A stretch of DNA of 64,000 nucleotides from Streptomyces sp. GQFP (GCF_021545335.1 NZ_CP089312.1:124001-188000); one strand, 5' to 3'. Shown: positions 32,733 to 42,585, numbered from the stretch's first letter. Made by a program: numbers and translations. The notes: generated by a model not told the origin, from the sequence alone.

Positions 32733-33568
32733 TGACCACCGACACCCTTTCCGCGGCTCCCGCCCGCACGACGGTGCACAAGGTGACCGGCCTTCGGGTA
32801 CTGCGTTCGGAGTGGGCCAAGTTCTGGTCGCTGCGCTCCAGTTGGATCACCCTGGGCGTCTCCCTGCTCCTGCTCGTCGCCCTCGGGGCCATCGCCTCCG
32901 CCACCTACAGCCCGGACGTCGTCGCCGACGGAGGCGCGCCCGGCGGCCCTGGCTCCGGCACCCAGGACGCGGTCAGCCTGGCGCTGCTCGGCGTGACCTT
33001 CGCCTCGCTGGCTGTCGGCGTCCTCGGTGTACTCCTGTCAGCGGGCGAGTACAGCACCGGCATGATCCGCTCCACCCTCGCCGCGGTACCGCGGCGGCTG
33101 CCCGTCCTGTGGTCCAAGGCCGCCGTGATCGGGTCCATCGCCCTGGTCGTCACCGCTGTGGGCGCACTGGCCGCCTTCCAGCTGGGCACCTTCGGCCTGG
33201 ACGGCGAGAAGATCGCCCTGTCGCTGAGCGACGACGGCGTACTGCGCAGTCTGGCCGGCGCCGGTGTCTACCTCGGTCTGGTCGCCGTGTTCGGTGTGGC
33301 CCTGGGTGTGCTGCTGCGCTCCTCCGCCGGGGCCATCGCGGTCCTCGTCGGTGTCCTGCTCATCCTGCCCGGCCTGGCCTCGCTGCTGCCCGACTCCCTG
33401 TACGACAGCATCAACCCGTACTTCCCCAGCAACGCGGGCTCGGCCATCTACGCCCTGCACGACTCGTCCGACGCCCTCTCCCCCGGCGCGGGACTCGCCG
33501 TCTTCGCCGGCTGGGTGGCGCTGACCCTCGCCGGGGCGGCCTACCGGCTGGTCCGCAGCGACGCGTGA
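32732..33568 (+). CDS. ABC-2 type transporter permease
   Basis: A 278-residue membrane protein. The N-terminal cytoplasmic segment ends in LRSEWAKFWSLRSSWITL, the usual pre-helix motif of streptomycete ABC-2 permeases, followed by six helices (LGVSLLLLVALGAIASATY, SLALLGVTFASLAVGVLGVL, and so on). AGEYSTGMIRSTLAAVPRR is the conserved loop after helix 2. Start ATG shares one base with the preceding TGA (TGATG). It pairs with the ATPase upstream; the exported substrate is unknown. Confidence 0.92.
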   Translation: MTTDTLSAAPARTTVHKVTGLRVLRSEWAKFWSLRSSWITLGVSLLLLVALGAIASATYSPDVVADGGAPGGPGSGTQDAVSLALLGVTFASLAVGVLGVLLSAGEYSTGMIRSTLAAVPRRLPVLWSKAAVIGSIALVVTAVGALAAFQLGTFGLDGEKIALSLSDDGVLRSLAGAGVYLGLVAVFGVALGVLLRSSAGAIAVLVGVLLILPGLASLLPDSLYDSINPYFPSNAGSAIYALHDSSDALSPGAGLAVFAGWVALTLAGAAYRLVRSDA

Positions 33569-33585
33569 GTCGCGGGGCGGGGACA

Positions 33586-34953
33586 ATGAGGGCCATGAGC
33601 CCCGAGCGGACGGCACCCGCCGCGCATCCGGACCGGGGGACGGCACTCGAGCCGTCCTCCGGGTTCGACGCCGCCTGGACGCACCCACTGCTGGGCCGTC
33701 TGTTGCGCGACCAGAACCGGCGTCAGCGGCTGGACCGGCGGCATCCGTGGCTGCTCGACACCGCGGTGGTGGTGTTCGTGGCCCTCACCAGCCTGCCCGA
33801 CGTGTTCTCCGACGAGAGGAACGGTCCCTTCGAGGAGACGGCCCGCAACAGCGACCGTCCGACCGTCGTCCTGCTGGCCTTCGCCCTCGCGCTCATCGTG
33901 CCGCTGTGGTGGCGGCGCAGAGCCCCGGCCGCCACGTTCTTCGTGATCGCGCTGGTGTCCGTCGCCCAGGGGATCCTGGGCATCTGGCAGCAGGCCGGAA
34001 TGAGCACCCTCGTCGCCCTGTACACGCTGGCCCTGCACGGGTCGTTGCGGATCCTGGGCTGGGCCGCCGCGCTGACCGGCGTCCAGGTCGCTCTGGCCGT
34101 GTTCGTCCTGGTGCCCGTCAAGCCTCCGCTGCTCGCCATGTTCTTCCTGCTGGGGACGGCGACCGCTGCCATCGCCGTCGGCCTGACCCTCCGGATCCGC
34201 CGGATGTACCTGGCGGCACTGGAGGACCGCGCCGCCCGCCTGGAGATCGAGCGCGACCAACGCGTCCGGCTGACCGCCGCCGCCGAGCGGTCCCGGGTCG
34301 CGCGCGAGATGCACGACATCGTCGGCCACAACCTCTCCGTCATGGTCAGCGTCGCCGACGGCGCCGCGACCCTCGCCACCAACCGGGGCGAGCAGTCGGC
34401 CGAGGCGCTGCGCATCCTCGGCGACACCGGCCGCCAGGCCATGGGCGAACTCCGCCGCGTCCTGGGCGTCCTGCGCGAGGACCAGGACGACGTACGGCTG
34501 CTCAACCCCCAGCCCGGCATCCGCGACCTGGACCTCCTGCTGACCCGGGTCCGGGCGGCCGGGCTGACGGTGACCTACCGGACGGTGGGCGAACTAGACG
34601 CGCTGACCAGCGGCGTCCAGCTCACCGTGTACCGCATCGTCCAGGAGGCCCTGACCAACACCCTCAAGCACGCGGGTACGGGCTCCACCGCCGAGGTCAC
34701 CGTGGCTGCGGACGCCGGCCGGGTGCGGGTACGCGTCGAGGACACCGGCCTGCCCCCGGGGGCGTCCCCGGAGCCGGCGCCGCACACCGGCGACGCCGGT
34801 CACGGGGTGGTCGGCATCCGCCAGCGGGCCGCCATGTACAGCGGTGCCGTCACCATCGGACCGCGCGACAGCGGCCACGGCTGGCTCGTGGACGTCGTGC
34901 TCGACGCACCGTCCGCGCCCGCCGCGTCGGCACCGGGAGAGCAGCTGCCATGA
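33586..34953 (+). CDS. Sensor histidine kinase, NarL/DesK type
   Basis: A 455-residue kinase. An N-terminal membrane part has four to five helices between residues about 55 and 200. A HisKA_3 dimerisation domain follows with the phospho-acceptor in AREMHDIVGHNLSVMV, then a HATPase_c domain with the N-box YRIVQEALTNTLKHA and the G-box GHGVVGIRQRAAM. The DxxHD-like REMHDIVGH marks the LuxR-partnered subfamily. Two ATG codons (33586, 33595) are possible starts. Its stop overlaps the response-regulator start as ATGA. It probably senses a cell-envelope or antibiotic signal handled by the neighbouring transporter. Confidence 0.92.
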   Translation: MRAMSPERTAPAAHPDRGTALEPSSGFDAAWTHPLLGRLLRDQNRRQRLDRRHPWLLDTAVVVFVALTSLPDVFSDERNGPFEETARNSDRPTVVLLAFALALIVPLWWRRRAPAATFFVIALVSVAQGILGIWQQAGMSTLVALYTLALHGSLRILGWAAALTGVQVALAVFVLVPVKPPLLAMFFLLGTATAAIAVGLTLRIRRMYLAALEDRAARLEIERDQRVRLTAAAERSRVAREMHDIVGHNLSVMVSVADGAATLATNRGEQSAEALRILGDTGRQAMGELRRVLGVLREDQDDVRLLNPQPGIRDLDLLLTRVRAAGLTVTYRTVGELDALTSGVQLTVYRIVQEALTNTLKHAGTGSTAEVTVAADAGRVRVRVEDTGLPPGASPEPAPHTGDAGHGVVGIRQRAAMYSGAVTIGPRDSGHGWLVDVVLDAPSAPAASAPGEQLP

Positions 34954-35618
34954 CCACCGTGCTGATCGCGGACGACCAGCCCCTGCAGCGCATGGGCTTC
35001 CGCATGCTGATCGAGGGCACCCCCGGCCTGACGCCGGTCGGTGAGGCCGCGCACGGCGCCGAGGCCGTCCGGCTGGCCTCGGAACTGCGCCCCGACGTCG
35101 TCCTGATGGACATCCGTATGCCCGGCATGGACGGTCTGGAGGCCACCCGCCGCATCATCGCCTCCGGCGGTCGCACGCGCGTGCTCATCGTGACCACCTT
35201 CGACCTCGACGAGTACGCGTATGAAGGCCTGCGCGCCGGCGCCAGCGGCTTCCTGCTCAAGGACGCCCGCCCCGAGGAACTCGTCGCCGGCATCCACGCG
35301 GTCGCGACCGGCGACGCCGTCGTGGCACCCCGCCTGACCCGCCGCCTCCTGGACGCCTACGCCCACCAGGTCCTCGCCCCGCCCGGCGCCCCGGCGGCCG
35401 TCGACCCCCGGCTGCGGACGCTCAGCGACCGTGAACGCGAGGTGCTGGTCGCCATCGCGCAGGGCTGGACGAACAGCGAGATCGCCGAGCGGCTCGTCCT
35501 GACCGAGTCCACCGTCAAGAAGCATGTCGGCCGCGTCCTCGCCAAGATCGGCGCGCGCGACCGCATCCAGGCCGTGATCACGGCGTACGACGCCGGACTG
35601 GTCAGGGCCAAGCCGTAG
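34950..35618 (+). CDS. LuxR/NarL-type response regulator
   Basis: A 222-residue regulator. The receiver domain has ADD (acidic pocket), the phospho-acceptor Asp in VVLMDIRMPGMDG, the Thr in VTTFD and the Lys in LLKDARPEEL. The output domain from about residue 150 has LSDREREVLVAIAQG, then NSEIAERLVLTESTVKKHVG (GerE helix-turn-helix). All phosphorylation residues are intact. Last gene of the transporter/two-component unit; the 18-bp palindrome upstream of the operon is a plausible target. Confidence 0.94.
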   Translation: MTTVLIADDQPLQRMGFRMLIEGTPGLTPVGEAAHGAEAVRLASELRPDVVLMDIRMPGMDGLEATRRIIASGGRTRVLIVTTFDLDEYAYEGLRAGASGFLLKDARPEELVAGIHAVATGDAVVAPRLTRRLLDAYAHQVLAPPGAPAAVDPRLRTLSDREREVLVAIAQGWTNSEIAERLVLTESTVKKHVGRVLAKIGARDRIQAVITAYDAGLVRAKP

Positions 35619-35733
35619 GGCTGTCGATCGGAGCGCGCCGCAGGCGCGGGGCATGGCACGATCTCCCCGAGCGTGGACTCCCATCGCGCGGGCGTGCGGG
35701 CCTACGCGGCGGCGAACCGCGGTCCGTTCCGGG

Positions 35734-37110
35734 TCAGCGGCCCTTGCGTACCCGGGCCGCCGCACGTGCTTCCGCCGTCTTGCGGACCTCGGCGGCCTTG
35801 CGGGACTCCTTCGCGGGGCGGCCCGGGCGGGTGCCGATGCCTCGGAAGGGGGCGTTGCCGGTGGTGGTCTTCGGCGCGGTCGGCGGGCGCTTCGCGCCGG
35901 TGATGGCGGTCAGCTTCTCCTCGCCGGAGCGCACCTGGGCGACCGTCGGCCGGATTCCGGCGTCCGACATCATCCGGTTCACGTCGCGCCGCTGGTTGGG
36001 GGTGACCAGGGTGACCACCTTCCCGGACTCCCCCGCGCGTGCCGTACGTCCGCCGCGGTGCAGGTAGTCCTTCGCGTCGGCGGGCGGATCGACGTTGACG
36101 ACGAGGTCCAGCGCGTCGATGTGGATGCCCCGCGCGGCGACGTTGGTGGCCACCAGCACGGTGATCTCGCCGTCCTTGAACTGGCCGAGCGTGTGCGTGC
36201 GTTGGGGCTGCGACTTCCCGCTGTGCAGGGCGCCGGCGCGGACTCCGCTGGCCCGCAGGTGCCGGGTGAACTGGTCGACGCCGGTCTTGGTGTCCAGGAA
36301 CATCAGGACGCGGCCGTCCCGGGCGGCGATCTCGGTCGCGGTCGCGTACTTGTCGGCGGCGTGGATGTTCAGGACGTGGTGTTCCATCGTGGTGACCGAG
36401 CCCGCCAGCCGGTCGACCGAGGCGAGCACGGGGTCGTGGAGGTGATCGCGTACCAGCTGGTCGACGTTGTGGTCGAGCGTGGCCGAGAACAGCAGCCGCT
36501 GTCCGTCGGGGCGTACCTGGTCGACGAGGTCCGAGACCTGCGGCAGAAAGCCCAGGTCGCACATCTGGTCGGCCTCGTCCAGCACCGTGATCCGGACATG
36601 GTTCAGGAGGCAGTCCCGGCGCGACACCAGGTCGGTCAGCCGCCCCGGCGTCGCGATGACCACCTCGGCACCGGCCCGCAGCGCCGCCTGCTGCTTGTTG
36701 ATCGACAGTCCGCCGACCACCGTCGCCAGCCGTACGTTCAGTGTCCGCGCGTACGGTTCCAGCGCGTCGCCGACCTGCTGGGCGAGTTCCCGGGTCGGCA
36801 CCAGGACCAGCGCGAGGGGCCGCTTCGCCTCGGCGCGCAGTCCCGCCGTACGGACGAGCAGCGCGAGCCCGAAGGCGAGCGTCTTGCCGGAGCCGGTGCG
36901 GGCGCGGCCCAGGACATCGCGGCCGGCGAGCGCGTTGGGGAGGGTCGCCGCCTGGATCGGGAAGGGCTCCGTCACCCCGAGGTCCGTCATCGTCGCCAGC
37001 AGCTTCGGCGGCAGCCCGAGCGCGTCGAAGGACTCGGCCGGCGGCAGGCCTGTCGCCCCCTCGGGCGTACCGGCACCGGGGTGTCCGTGAGCTGACGGTT
37101 CGGGGTTCAT
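35734..37110 (-). CDS. DEAD-box ATP-dependent RNA helicase
   Basis: A 458-residue helicase. Visible motifs: Q motif (LGVTEPFPIQ), motif I (ARTGSGKT), Ia (PTRELAQQ), Ib (TPGRL), II (LDEADQM), III (FSATLD), V (ATNVAARGIHID), VI (HRGGRTARAG). Helicase core to about residue 390, then a basic Arg/Lys-rich tail that binds RNA non-specifically. Such proteins help ribosome assembly and RNA decay, often at low temperature. The gene stands alone, facing the two-component operon tail to tail, and its leader contains a very stable hairpin. Confidence 0.94.
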   Translation of the reverse strand: MNPEPSAHGHPGAGTPEGATGLPPAESFDALGLPPKLLATMTDLGVTEPFPIQAATLPNALAGRDVLGRARTGSGKTLAFGLALLVRTAGLRAEAKRPLALVLVPTRELAQQVGDALEPYARTLNVRLATVVGGLSINKQQAALRAGAEVVIATPGRLTDLVSRRDCLLNHVRITVLDEADQMCDLGFLPQVSDLVDQVRPDGQRLLFSATLDHNVDQLVRDHLHDPVLASVDRLAGSVTTMEHHVLNIHAADKYATATEIAARDGRVLMFLDTKTGVDQFTRHLRASGVRAGALHSGKSQPQRTHTLGQFKDGEITVLVATNVAARGIHIDALDLVVNVDPPADAKDYLHRGGRTARAGESGKVVTLVTPNQRRDVNRMMSDAGIRPTVAQVRSGEEKLTAITGAKRPPTAPKTTTGNAPFRGIGTRPGRPAKESRKAAEVRKTAEARAAARVRKGR

Positions 37111-37141
37111 GAGGAGCCTTCCTGGTCTGGCGCCTGCAACG

Positions 37142-37178
37142 CGCTGGGGCCCGTACCCATCCGGTACGGGCCCCAGCG
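37142..37178 (-). promoter_or_regulatory. 16-bp perfect hairpin in the leader of the helicase gene
   Basis: CGCTGGGGCCCGTACC (37142-37157) and its exact complement (37163-37178) enclose a 5-base loop. The structure begins 32 bases upstream of the helicase ATG. On the minus strand no run of U follows, so it is not a typical terminator for that gene; it may block or expose the ribosome binding site depending on temperature or helicase level. On the plus strand CCATTTTACC follows 15 bases later, so a terminator role in that direction is possible. Confidence 0.65.
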
Positions 37179-37367
37179 GTGTCGAAGCGTGACCCCATTT
37201 TACCAGCGGTGGACTTCCGGGCTTCCGGACCTCCGGTCACCGGGATTCAGCTCCCCGGGTGCTGAATGCGTTCGTATTCCTCTATTGGACCCCGGGGCGT
37301 CCGGCGGGCAAGGCTGGAGTGCAAGCCTTGCTCCGCGACCGCGACCCCCGGAAGAGGTAACGAGCAC

Positions 37368-38225
37368 ATGCAGACTCGACGTATCGGTGACCTGGAGGTC
37401 AGTGCGATCGGTCTGGGCGGTATGCCCATGTCGATCGAGGGCCGGCCGGACGAGGCCCGTTCTCTCGCCACCATCCACGCCGCGCTCGACGCGGGCCTGA
37501 CGCTGATCGACACGGCGGACGCCTACCACCGGGACGCCGACGAGGTCGGCCACAACGAGACCCTCATCGCGAAGGCGCTCGCCACACATGAGCGCGGCGC
37601 GGACGTGCTGGTCGCCACCAAGGGCGGGCATCTGCGTCCCGGTGACGGCAGTTGGACCCTGAACGGCTCCCCCGCGTACATCAAGGAGGCGTGCGAGGCC
37701 TCGCTGCGGCGCCTCGGCGTGGAGGCCATCGGGCTGTACCAGTTCCACCGGCCCGACCCCAAGGTCCCGTACGGGGAGTCGGTCGGCGCGATCCGGGACC
37801 TGCTGGACGAGGGCAAGATACGTCTGGCCGGTATCTCCAACGCGAACCCGGACCAGATCCGGCAGGCGAACGAGATCCTCGGCGGGCGTCTGGTATCCGT
37901 GCAGAACCAGTTCTCCCCGGCCTTCCGCTCCAGCGAGCCGGAACTGCGGCTCTGCGACGAGCTGGGCATCGCGTTCCTGCCCTGGAGCCCGCTCGGCGGT
38001 ATCTCCCGGGCCGGCGGGCTCGGTTCGACGTACGCCGCCTTCGCCCGGGTCGCCGAGGCCCACGGTGTGAGTCCGCAGCGCGTGTGCCTGGCCTGGATGC
38101 TCGCCAAGTCCCCGGTGGTCGTCCCGATCCCGGGTTCCTCCCGCCCGGAGACCATCCGCGACTCGGCTGCCGCCGTGGAACTGGTGCTCTCCGCCGAGGA
38201 GTTGACCGAGCTGGACGCCGTCTGA
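37368..38225 (+). CDS. Aldo/keto reductase family oxidoreductase
   Basis: A 285-residue NADPH-dependent (alpha/beta)8-barrel reductase. The catalytic tetrad is readable: Asp in LIDTADAYH with Tyr following, Lys in VATKGGHL, and a His in YQFHRPDP. The C-terminal cofactor part is VVPIPGSSRPETI. Relatives reduce aldehydes, ketones or sugars, including pyridoxal. It carries a GG(M/P)MS loop (LGGMPMSIEG). Start ATG at 37368, with GGAAGAGG upstream. Stands alone between the helicase and a small unknown gene. Confidence 0.92.
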   Translation: MQTRRIGDLEVSAIGLGGMPMSIEGRPDEARSLATIHAALDAGLTLIDTADAYHRDADEVGHNETLIAKALATHERGADVLVATKGGHLRPGDGSWTLNGSPAYIKEACEASLRRLGVEAIGLYQFHRPDPKVPYGESVGAIRDLLDEGKIRLAGISNANPDQIRQANEILGGRLVSVQNQFSPAFRSSEPELRLCDELGIAFLPWSPLGGISRAGGLGSTYAAFARVAEAHGVSPQRVCLAWMLAKSPVVVPIPGSSRPETIRDSAAAVELVLSAEELTELDAV

Positions 38226-38344
38226 GCCGCTGGAGCCCGGCCCGGGTGGGCAGGGCTCCCTCTCCACCATCCGGCGCGGGCACCTTGACGCGGCCTTGAA
38301 CATTCGCACGTCCGTTCATGGCAGCCGGCGAGGAGTTCGGTCAC

Positions 38345-38782
38345 ATGACCCTGACCGCTCACCGCTTCTATATCGACACCACGAACAACGCCCAGGGCGG
38401 CTTTCTGCACGTCGACCGTCTCCACCTGGACCTGCGTGATGTGCGGGTGACGTACAAGGAACTGTCCGGAGCGGTCACCCGACTCGCGGGCAACGGCGGC
38501 CCGTTGCAGGTCTCCCGGGCGGCGGGATCGAACGGCCAGGCGGCACGCGTCAAGGTCGCGGGCACGGTCGGCGGGACGGCGATGAACGCCACGGGCACGC
38601 TCCTGGCGCAGGGCACGGAGCTTTCCCTGACGGTCCCCGGCGTCGAACAGGCCGGACCGGTCTGGCGGGTCGGCCTCCCCGAAGGCGTCGGCTTCGAATC
38701 GGCGCGGGCCGGCGCGGACGGTGTCGAGATCGGCCTCGTCGGTCACCAGGTGACGCTCGGCTCGTCGCGCTTCGGAGGGTGA
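38345..38782 (+). CDS. Hypothetical protein, possibly LmeA/DUF2993-like
   Basis: A 145-residue protein with alternating hydrophobic strands: MTLTAHRFYIDTTN, VDRLHLDLRDVRVTYKEL, VKVAGTVGGTAMNATGTLL, GVEIGLVGHQVTLG. The pattern recalls small lipid-binding LmeA-like domains but the similarity is weak and there is no signal peptide. The ATG at 38345 has GAGGAG 9 bases upstream; an ATG at 38318 in frame would place that site inside the gene. No operon partner. Confidence 0.7.
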   Translation: MTLTAHRFYIDTTNNAQGGFLHVDRLHLDLRDVRVTYKELSGAVTRLAGNGGPLQVSRAAGSNGQAARVKVAGTVGGTAMNATGTLLAQGTELSLTVPGVEQAGPVWRVGLPEGVGFESARAGADGVEIGLVGHQVTLGSSRFGG

Positions 38783-38878
38783 GTCGGCTGCGCCACTCCG
38801 CCCAGTGGGCCGGTTCCCGACTCCTCTTCAAGATCGTCCAACCCGGGACCAACTGACCAACCGAAGGCCCCGTGACTG

Positions 38879-39628
38879 TCAGCCGCCCCTGCGCAGGACC
38901 CGGGACAGTCCGAGGGCCGCCGTCCGTACGGCGGGTGCCAGTTGGGCCGGGCTGAAGCGGGCACGCGGTACCGCGACCGACAGGGCGGCGACCGTGGTGC
39001 CGCCCGCGAAGACCGGGGCCGCGATGCAGCTCATGCCCAGCGCGGCCTCCTGCTCCTCGTAGGCGAGGCCCGAGACGCGGATCTTCTCCAGGACCGTCCG
39101 CATCCGGGCCGGGTCGGTGATCGAGTGCGGGGTGAGGCTCGGCAGCGGCCGGGACAGCACCTCCTCCATCAGCTCCGTACCCGAGAAGGCCAGCAGGGCC
39201 TTGCCCACGCCGGTGCAGGTCAGCGGCAGACTGCCGCCGATGCGGGACGGCAGCCAGGAGGCCTCGTGGCCGTGGATGCGCTCCAGGTAGACCACTTCCA
39301 GGCCCTCACGGACAGCGAGGTGGACGGTCTCGCGGGTGGCCTCGAACAGATCCTGGAGGAAGGGCAGGGCCGTCTCCCGCAGATCGAGCCGGTGCGGCAC
39401 CAGCGAACCCAGCTCAAACAGCTTGGCGCCGAGCCGGTACTCGGCACCCGAGCGCTCCAGCCAGCCCAGCCCGACGAGATCCGCCGCCAGCCGGTGCACC
39501 GTGGGCTTGGGCAGACCCGTACGCTCCGAAAGTTCCGACAGACGGAAAGAACCACCGTCCGGACGGAAGCTCTCGATGATGAGCGCGGCCTTTTCCAGCA
39601 TGCTGCCGCCCGCGTTGTTCCGTGTCAC
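38879..39628 (-). CDS. IclR-family transcriptional regulator
   Basis: A 249-residue regulator. The winged helix-turn-helix lies at about residues 25-60 ([24 protein letters not shown]), and the GAF-like effector domain has [30 protein letters not shown] and [13 protein letters not shown]. It is divergent from the 2-keto-4-pentenoate hydratase operon and so its probable controller, with an aromatic breakdown product as effector. The GTG at 39628 lies inside a palindrome and lacks a ribosome binding site; an ATG at 39601 ([12 protein letters not shown]) gives 240 residues and may be the true start. Confidence 0.9.
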   Translation of the reverse strand: MTRNNAGGSMLEKAALIIESFRPDGGSFRLSELSERTGLPKPTVHRLAADLVGLGWLERSGAEYRLGAKLFELGSLVPHRLDLRETALPFLQDLFEATRETVHLAVREGLEVVYLERIHGHEASWLPSRIGGSLPLTCTGVGKALLAFSGTELMEEVLSRPLPSLTPHSITDPARMRTVLEKIRVSGLAYEEQEAALGMSCIAAPVFAGGTTVAALSVAVPRARFSPAQLAPAVRTAALGLSRVLRRGG

Positions 39629-39635
39629 GGAACAA
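39615..39635. promoter_or_regulatory. 10+1+10 perfect palindrome, probable IclR operator
   Basis: TTGTTCCGTG, one T, and CACGGAACAA form an exact dyad between the regulator gene and the catabolic operon. TTCCGNNNCGGAA-like centres are usual for IclR-family operators. It ends four bases before the -35 of the catabolic promoter and covers the upstream GTG start of the regulator, so it suits both autoregulation and control of the operon. Confidence 0.75.
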
Positions 39636-39638
39636 AGT

Positions 39639-39668
39639 TTGTCCCTTCGCCCGGACGCTGTCTATATC
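39639..39668 (+). promoter_or_regulatory. Candidate promoter of the meta-cleavage operon (TTGTCC-18-TATATC)
   Basis: TTGTCC (39639-39644) and TATATC (39663-39668), 18 bases apart, directly downstream of the IclR-type palindrome and about 50 bases before the hydratase ATG. Palindrome placement just upstream of the -35 would allow activation as well as repression. Confidence 0.55.
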
Positions 39669-39718
39669 GGTATCGAACCGCCGCTTCCCCACCCCTCTTG
39701 GAACCCTGGAGGCAACCC

Positions 39719-40561
39719 ATGTCGACCGTTCCCGACGGTGTCCACCCGGACCCCGTGTCACCGGCCGTGCTCAAGGCCGCCGATCTGCTGGCGGAGGCCA
39801 CCCGTACCGGCGTCCCCTGTCCGCCCGTCCGTGATCTGTTCGAGGAGGGCGCCGATCTGCGGACCGCCTACGCCGTGCAGCAGCTGAACGTCCGGCGCGG
39901 CTCGGACGCCGGACGCCGGATCGTCGGCCGGAAGATCGGCCTGACCTCGGTCGCCGTACAGCGCCAACTCGGCGTGGACCAGCCCGACTTCGGCGCGCTG
40001 TTCGCCGACATGGCCGTGCCCGACGGCGGCACGGTGCCCGCCGGGCGGCTGCTGCAGCCCAAGGTGGAGGCGGAGGTCGCCCTGGTGCTCGGGCGCGATC
40101 TGCCGCACCCGGAGTGCACGGTCGTCGACGTGCTGCGGGCGGTCGACTTCGCGCTGCCCGCGCTGGAGATCGTGGACAGCCGGGTGCGGGACTGGGACAT
40201 CTCCCTCCTCGACACGGTCGCCGACAACGCCTCCTGCGGGCTGTACGTCCTCGGCGCCACCCCCGTCCCCCTCACCGCCGTGGACCTGCGCGCCGTGACG
40301 ATGACCATGACCCGGAACGGCGAGACCGTCTCCGAGGGCACCGGCGCCGACTGTCTCGGCAGCCCGCTCAACGCGGCGGTGTGGCTGGCCTCGGCGCTCG
40401 CCGAGCGCGGCGACCCGCTGCGCGCCGGCGACCTGGTGCTGACCGGGGCCCTGGGCCCGATGGCGCCCGCGGCCGCCGGTGATGTGTTCGAGGCCCGTAT
40501 CTCGGGCCTGGGCTCGGTACGGGCCGCCTTCGCCTCGGACACCGAGGGAGACGACCAGTGA
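39719..40561 (+). CDS. 2-keto-4-pentenoate hydratase (MhpD/DmpE family)
   Basis: A 280-residue hydratase/decarboxylase-family enzyme that adds water to 2-hydroxypenta-2,4-dienoate to give 4-hydroxy-2-oxovalerate. Seen: [21 protein letters not shown] (fold signature), [14 protein letters not shown] with the Mg2+-binding Glu pair, [14 protein letters not shown], and [27 protein letters not shown] lies before the ATG at 39719. First gene of a three-gene lower meta-cleavage operon; its stop overlaps the dehydrogenase start (GTGA). Confidence 0.93.
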   Translation: MSTVPDGVHPDPVSPAVLKAADLLAEATRTGVPCPPVRDLFEEGADLRTAYAVQQLNVRRGSDAGRRIVGRKIGLTSVAVQRQLGVDQPDFGALFADMAVPDGGTVPAGRLLQPKVEAEVALVLGRDLPHPECTVVDVLRAVDFALPALEIVDSRVRDWDISLLDTVADNASCGLYVLGATPVPLTAVDLRAVTMTMTRNGETVSEGTGADCLGSPLNAAVWLASALAERGDPLRAGDLVLTGALGPMAPAAAGDVFEARISGLGSVRAAFASDTEGDDQ

Positions 40562-41517
40562 GCGGCAAGACCAAGGTGGCCGTCATCGGCTCGGGCAACA
40601 TCGGCACCGACCTCATGATCAAGGTGCTGCGGCTGTCGGAGACCCTGGAGATCGCCGCCATGGCCGGCATCGATCCCGACTCCGACGGACTGGCCCGCGC
40701 CCGCCGCCTGAAGGTGGCCACCACCCACAAGGGTGTCGAGGGGCTCGTCGCCCTGGACGAGTTCGCCGACGTGGAGATCGTCTTCGACGCCACCTCCGCC
40801 GGGGCCCACCGGCACCACGACGCGGTACTGCGCCCGCTGGGCCGCACCCTCGTCGACCTCACCCCGGCCGCCCTGGGCCCGTATGTGGTCCCGCCCGTCA
40901 ACGGCGACGCCCACCTGGACGCGCCGAACGTCAACATGGTCACCTGCGGCGGCCAGGCCACCATCCCGATCGTCGCCGCCGTGGGCGCGGTCACCCCGGT
41001 CCACTACGGCGAGATCGTCGCCTCCATCGCCTCCCGCTCGGCCGGTCCCGGCACCCGCGCCAACATCGACGAGTTCACCGAGACCACCTCCGCCGCGATC
41101 GAGAAGGTCGGCGGGGCCGCCCGCGGCAAGGCGATCATCGTCCTCAACCCGGCCGAACCCCCGCTGATCATGCGGGACACCGTGCATTGCCTGGTCTCCG
41201 ACTGCGCCACCGAGGCCGTCACGGCGTCCGTGGAGGAGATGGTCGGCCAGGTCCAGGCGTACGTGCCCGGCTACCGGCTCAAGCAGAAGGTGCAGTACGA
41301 GCGGGTCGCCGCCGACGACCCCCTGCGCACCCTCGCCCCGGGCACGGCCGACACGCTGAAGGTGTCGGTCTTCCTGGAGGTCGAGGGCGCCGCCCACTAC
41401 CTCCCGGCCTACGCCGGAAACCTCGACATCATGACCTCGGCCGCGCTGCGCACCGCCCAACGCATCACCGCACAACGCCTGACCGCACAAGGCGCCACCG
41501 AAGGGGCCGCCCGATGA
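40558..41517 (+). CDS. Acetaldehyde dehydrogenase, acetylating (MhpF/DmpF)
   Basis: A 319-residue enzyme converting acetaldehyde, NAD+ and CoA to acetyl-CoA. The N-terminal Rossmann motif is [13 protein letters not shown]; the catalytic Cys is in [31 protein letters not shown] and [16 protein letters not shown] are further family signatures. In this pathway it forms a channeling complex with the aldolase encoded next, and the overlaps (GTGA before, ATGA after) keep the two in equal amounts. Confidence 0.95.
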   Translation: MSGKTKVAVIGSGNIGTDLMIKVLRLSETLEIAAMAGIDPDSDGLARARRLKVATTHKGVEGLVALDEFADVEIVFDATSAGAHRHHDAVLRPLGRTLVDLTPAALGPYVVPPVNGDAHLDAPNVNMVTCGGQATIPIVAAVGAVTPVHYGEIVASIASRSAGPGTRANIDEFTETTSAAIEKVGGAARGKAIIVLNPAEPPLIMRDTVHCLVSDCATEAVTASVEEMVGQVQAYVPGYRLKQKVQYERVAADDPLRTLAPGTADTLKVSVFLEVEGAAHYLPAYAGNLDIMTSAALRTAQRITAQRLTAQGATEGAAR

Positions 41518-42557
41518 GCAGCACGCCAACCACGACGACCACCCGTCTGTACGTCCAGGACGTCACCCTGCGGGACGGTATGCACGCCATCCGGCACCGC
41601 TACACCGTCGGCCAGGCCCGCGCGATCGCCGCCGCCCTGGACTCGGCGGGCGTCGCGGCGATCGAGATCGCCCACGGCGACGGTCTGGCCGGCTCCAGCA
41701 TCAACTACGGCGTCGGCGCCCACACCGACTGGGAGTGGATCGAGGCCGTGGTGGACGCCACCGTGCACGCGGTGCCCACGACCCTGCTGCTGCCCGGCAT
41801 CGGCACGCTCCACGATCTCAGGCGGGCCCACGCCCTCGGCATCCGCAGCGTCCGGATCGCCACCCACTGCACCGAGGCCGACATCTCCGCCCAGCACATC
41901 GCCGCGGCACGGGAGTTGGGCATGGACGTCGCCGGGTTCCTGATGATGTCCCACATGGCGGAACCGGCCGAACTCGCCCGCCAGGCCAAGCTGATGGAGT
42001 CGTACGGCGCCCACTGCGTGTACGTCACCGACTCCGGCGGCCGGCTCACGATGGACGACGTCCGCGACCGCTTCCGCGCCTACCGCGAAGTCCTCGACCC
42101 GGCAACGGAGTTGGGCATCCACGCCCACCACAACCTCGCCCTGGGCGTGGCCAACACGGTCGTCGCCGTGGAGAGCGGCGCAGTGCGGGTCGACGCCTCG
42201 CTCGCCGGGCAGGGCGCGGGGGCGGGCAACTGCCCGTTGGAGGCCTTCGTCGCGGTCGCCGACCTGATGGGCTGGGACCACGCCTGCGACCTGTTCCCGC
42301 TCATGGACGCCGCCGACGATCTCGTACGCCCCTTGCAGGACCGCGAGGTACGGGTCGACCGCGAAACCCTCACCCTCGGCTACGCGGGCGTGTACTCCAG
42401 CTTCCTGCGCCACGCCGAGATCGCCGCCACCCGCCACGGTCTCGACACCCGCGCCATCCTCGTCGAGGCGGGCCGACGCGGCATGGTGGGCGGCCAGGAG
42501 GACATGATCACCGACATCGCACTCGACCTCACCGCCGACACCCGGAGCGCGACCTGA
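41514..42557 (+). CDS. 4-hydroxy-2-oxovalerate aldolase (MhpE/DmpG)
   Basis: A 347-residue HMGL-like class II aldolase splitting 4-hydroxy-2-oxovalerate into pyruvate and acetaldehyde. Metal-binding and catalytic signatures: [45 protein letters not shown] with the two His ligands, and the C-terminal communication domain that contacts the dehydrogenase ([16 protein letters not shown]). The operon ends here with a hairpin 28 bases on. No ring-cleavage dioxygenase or hydrolase is in the window. Confidence 0.95.
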   Translation: MSSTPTTTTTRLYVQDVTLRDGMHAIRHRYTVGQARAIAAALDSAGVAAIEIAHGDGLAGSSINYGVGAHTDWEWIEAVVDATVHAVPTTLLLPGIGTLHDLRRAHALGIRSVRIATHCTEADISAQHIAAARELGMDVAGFLMMSHMAEPAELARQAKLMESYGAHCVYVTDSGGRLTMDDVRDRFRAYREVLDPATELGIHAHHNLALGVANTVVAVESGAVRVDASLAGQGAGAGNCPLEAFVAVADLMGWDHACDLFPLMDAADDLVRPLQDREVRVDRETLTLGYAGVYSSFLRHAEIAATRHGLDTRAILVEAGRRGMVGGQEDMITDIALDLTADTRSAT

Positions 42558-42585
42558 CCCCGGGCGCAAGACGACGATCTTGCCC

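Noticed and set aside
37142..37178. Simple terminator for the helicase gene
   Set aside because: The hairpin is upstream of the helicase start, not behind its stop, and no U-run follows on that strand.
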